DNA of 64,000 nucleotides from Pandoraea oxalativorans (lineage in GTDB: Bacteria; Pseudomonadota; Gammaproteobacteria; Burkholderiales; Burkholderiaceae), in contig NZ_CP011253.3 of the NCBI RefSeq assembly GCF_000972785.3, forward strand, positions 4,092,001-4,156,000, read 5' to 3'. Below, one piece after another: positions 62,875 to 64,000 of this stretch; within the stretch, counting starts at the first letter, position 1; every line of letters begins with the position of its first letter. The notes under the pieces were generated by a model. The model was not told where the DNA came from. It searched no databases and saw only the letters and a program-made list of their open reading frames with translations. A program made the translations under genes and the position numbers.

Positions 62875-63906
62875 ATGACAGCGCGCCCGGCCGTCTTTCT
62901 GCCTCAGGATTACCGGTCGCCCCGGTGGCTGCCCGACGGCCACAGCCAGACGATCTATCCCGCGTTGCTGGGCCGCCGCCCGTCGGTCGAGTTCCGTCGC
63001 GAGACGTGGGATACGCCCGACGGCGACTTCGTCGACGTCGACTGGCTGGTCGCGCCGCCCGCCTCGCAGAAGACCCCGCCCGCCCCCGACGGTCTCGTCG
63101 AAACACCGCTGATCGTGCTGTTCCACGGTTTGGAAGGGGGCTCGGGCAGCCATTACGCCCGCACGCTGATGCGTGAAGTCGAAGCACAGGGCTGGCGCGG
63201 CGTGATTCCCCACTTTCGCAGTTGCAGCGGACGCATGAACCGCGCCCCGCGCTTCTATCACTCCGGCGACAGCACCGAAATCGACTGGATGCTGCAGCGC
63301 CTGCGTGCCCACACGTCCGGCCCGATCTTCGCGGCGGGCGTGTCGCTCGGTGGCAATGTGCTGCTGCGCTGGCTCGGCGAGCGCGAGGGGCATGCGACAC
63401 AAGTCGTCAGCGCCGCCTGCGCCATCTCCGCCCCGCTAGATCTGCGTGCGGGCGGTCTGGCGCTCTCGCACGGCTTCAACATGGTGTACACGCGCAATTT
63501 CCTGGGCACGCTCAAGAAGAAGGCGCTGGCCAAACTCGACCAGTACCCCGGACTCTACGACCGGGAGTTGATGATGGCGGCACGCGATCTCGGCGAGTTC
63601 GATCATGTCGTGACGGCGCCGCTGCACGGTTTTCACAGCGCGTTCGACTACTACACACGCGCGTCGAGCAAGCCGATTCTGCCCGCCATCGAAGTTCCGA
63701 CGCTCGTCATCAACGCCCGCAACGACCCGTTCCAACCGGCCAGCGCGCTGCCCGGCGAAGGCGACGTCGGCCGCTTCGTGCAACTGCTGCAACCGGCGCA
63801 TGGCGGACACGTCGGCTTCATGAGCGGACCGTTTCCGGGCGGCCTGACGTGGATGCCGCGCACGGTCATCGACTATTTCCGTCAGTTTGTGCCCAATGCC
63901 GCGTGA
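62875..63906 (+). CDS. YheT-family alpha/beta hydrolase
   Basis: A 343-residue hydrolase (ABHD1/3-like, UPF0017). SPRWLPDGHSQTIYPALLGRRP opens the protein, and oxyanion HGLEGGSGSHYARTL lies near 83. The nucleophile Ser is in AAGVSLGGNVLLRWLGE near 158, Asp in VINARNDPFQP near 284, and His in AHGGHVGFM near 307. The catalytic triad is complete. YheT relatives act as esterases or lipases on small or membrane-linked substrates; the natural substrate is unknown. Confidence 0.92.
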   Translation: MTARPAVFLPQDYRSPRWLPDGHSQTIYPALLGRRPSVEFRRETWDTPDGDFVDVDWLVAPPASQKTPPAPDGLVETPLIVLFHGLEGGSGSHYARTLMREVEAQGWRGVIPHFRSCSGRMNRAPRFYHSGDSTEIDWMLQRLRAHTSGPIFAAGVSLGGNVLLRWLGEREGHATQVVSAACAISAPLDLRAGGLALSHGFNMVYTRNFLGTLKKKALAKLDQYPGLYDRELMMAARDLGEFDHVVTAPLHGFHSAFDYYTRASSKPILPAIEVPTLVINARNDPFQPASALPGEGDVGRFVQLLQPAHGGHVGFMSGPFPGGLTWMPRTVIDYFRQFVPNAA

Positions 63907-63951
63907 GCTCGACCGCGCATCGCACATACCGACACACATTAAGGTGTCCTA

Positions 63952-64000
63952 ATGGATGAGATCGTTCGACAGGCAATGGCCAAATGGCCCAATGTGCCGC
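63952..64000 (+). CDS. 5' end of a DUF2946-like protein, cut by the window end
   Basis: Sixteen codons are visible: MDEIVRQAMAKWPNVP, preceded by AAGGTG about eight bases upstream of the ATG. The short N-terminus resembles DUF2946 proteins that often follow YheT-type genes in Burkholderiales, but identification rests on this fragment only. Confidence 0.5.
   Translation, partial: MDEIVRQAMAKWPNVP

Overview
The window is about 62-64 % G+C, densely coded, and bacterial. Its gene families and gene order (kynB-kynU-kynA, a pgk-pyk-fba block beside purC-purE-purK, a BpeAB/AcrAB-type efflux operon with a divergent AcrR-type repressor) suggest a betaproteobacterium of the order Burkholderiales, most likely Pandoraea or a close relative. 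This placement rests on protein character and gene order only; no database search was possible. I see no rRNA, tRNA, CRISPR array or phage.

Layout. 1-5.8 kb: the 3' end of an unknown gene, msrA, a hutG-like formimidoylglutamase, a polar amino-acid ABC importer and an IclR regulator. 6.0-12.0 kb: a catabolic cluster of CoA ligase, an acyl-CoA-dehydrogenase-like flavoprotein without the usual catalytic Glu, an alpha/beta hydrolase and a NicX-like ring-cleaving dioxygenase, divergent from a flavin reductase and a MarR regulator. 12.3-17.7 kb: the kynurenine operon kynBUA, then an IclR regulator divergent from gcdH across a clear IclR-type operator. The 3' junction of kynA and the IclR gene holds two long hairpins with the same loop sequence in opposite orientation. 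18.0-23.8 kb: a 1-Cys peroxiredoxin, a yqjD/yqjE/yqjK-like membrane operon, a short minor-pilin cluster and an acyl-CoA-binding protein. 24.2-31.2 kb: a complete RND efflux operon (outer-membrane channel, pump, fusion protein) with a divergent AcrR-family repressor and an AcrR-like operator.

31.4-39.0 kb is a molybdenum neighbourhood: modABC, a MsrP-like Mo-cofactor oxidoreductase with its haem b membrane subunit, a ModE-type DNA-binding protein without the molybdate-binding domain, a CoxG-like protein and an XdhC-like Mo-enzyme maturation factor, interrupted by a secreted MxKDx-repeat protein. 39.2-47.3 kb is envelope-related: a small periplasmic protein, a DegP/DegQ protease, a small protein resembling I78 protease inhibitors, a QseBC-like two-component system, the PBP4-type peptidase DacB and a sterol-desaturase-family membrane enzyme.

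47.3-59.3 kb is conserved housekeeping on the minus strand (Sua5/TsaC, purK, purE, purC, then fba, pyk, pgk). It is interrupted at 51.2-55.07 kb by an accessory insert: a putative effector with a phosphatase-like core and a U-box-like C-terminus, an exported SecD-head-like protein whose 3' end is cut by an ISL3-family insertion sequence, and low-complexity purine DNA. 59.4-64 kb: azlCD, a zinc-finger protein, waaF, a SnoaL-like protein, a YheT-type hydrolase and the first codons of a further gene.

The most promising leads for something undescribed are the CoA-ligase/ACAD-like/NicX-like catabolic cluster, the PTP-like plus U-box-like protein, and the paired hairpins with a shared loop and unrelated stems.
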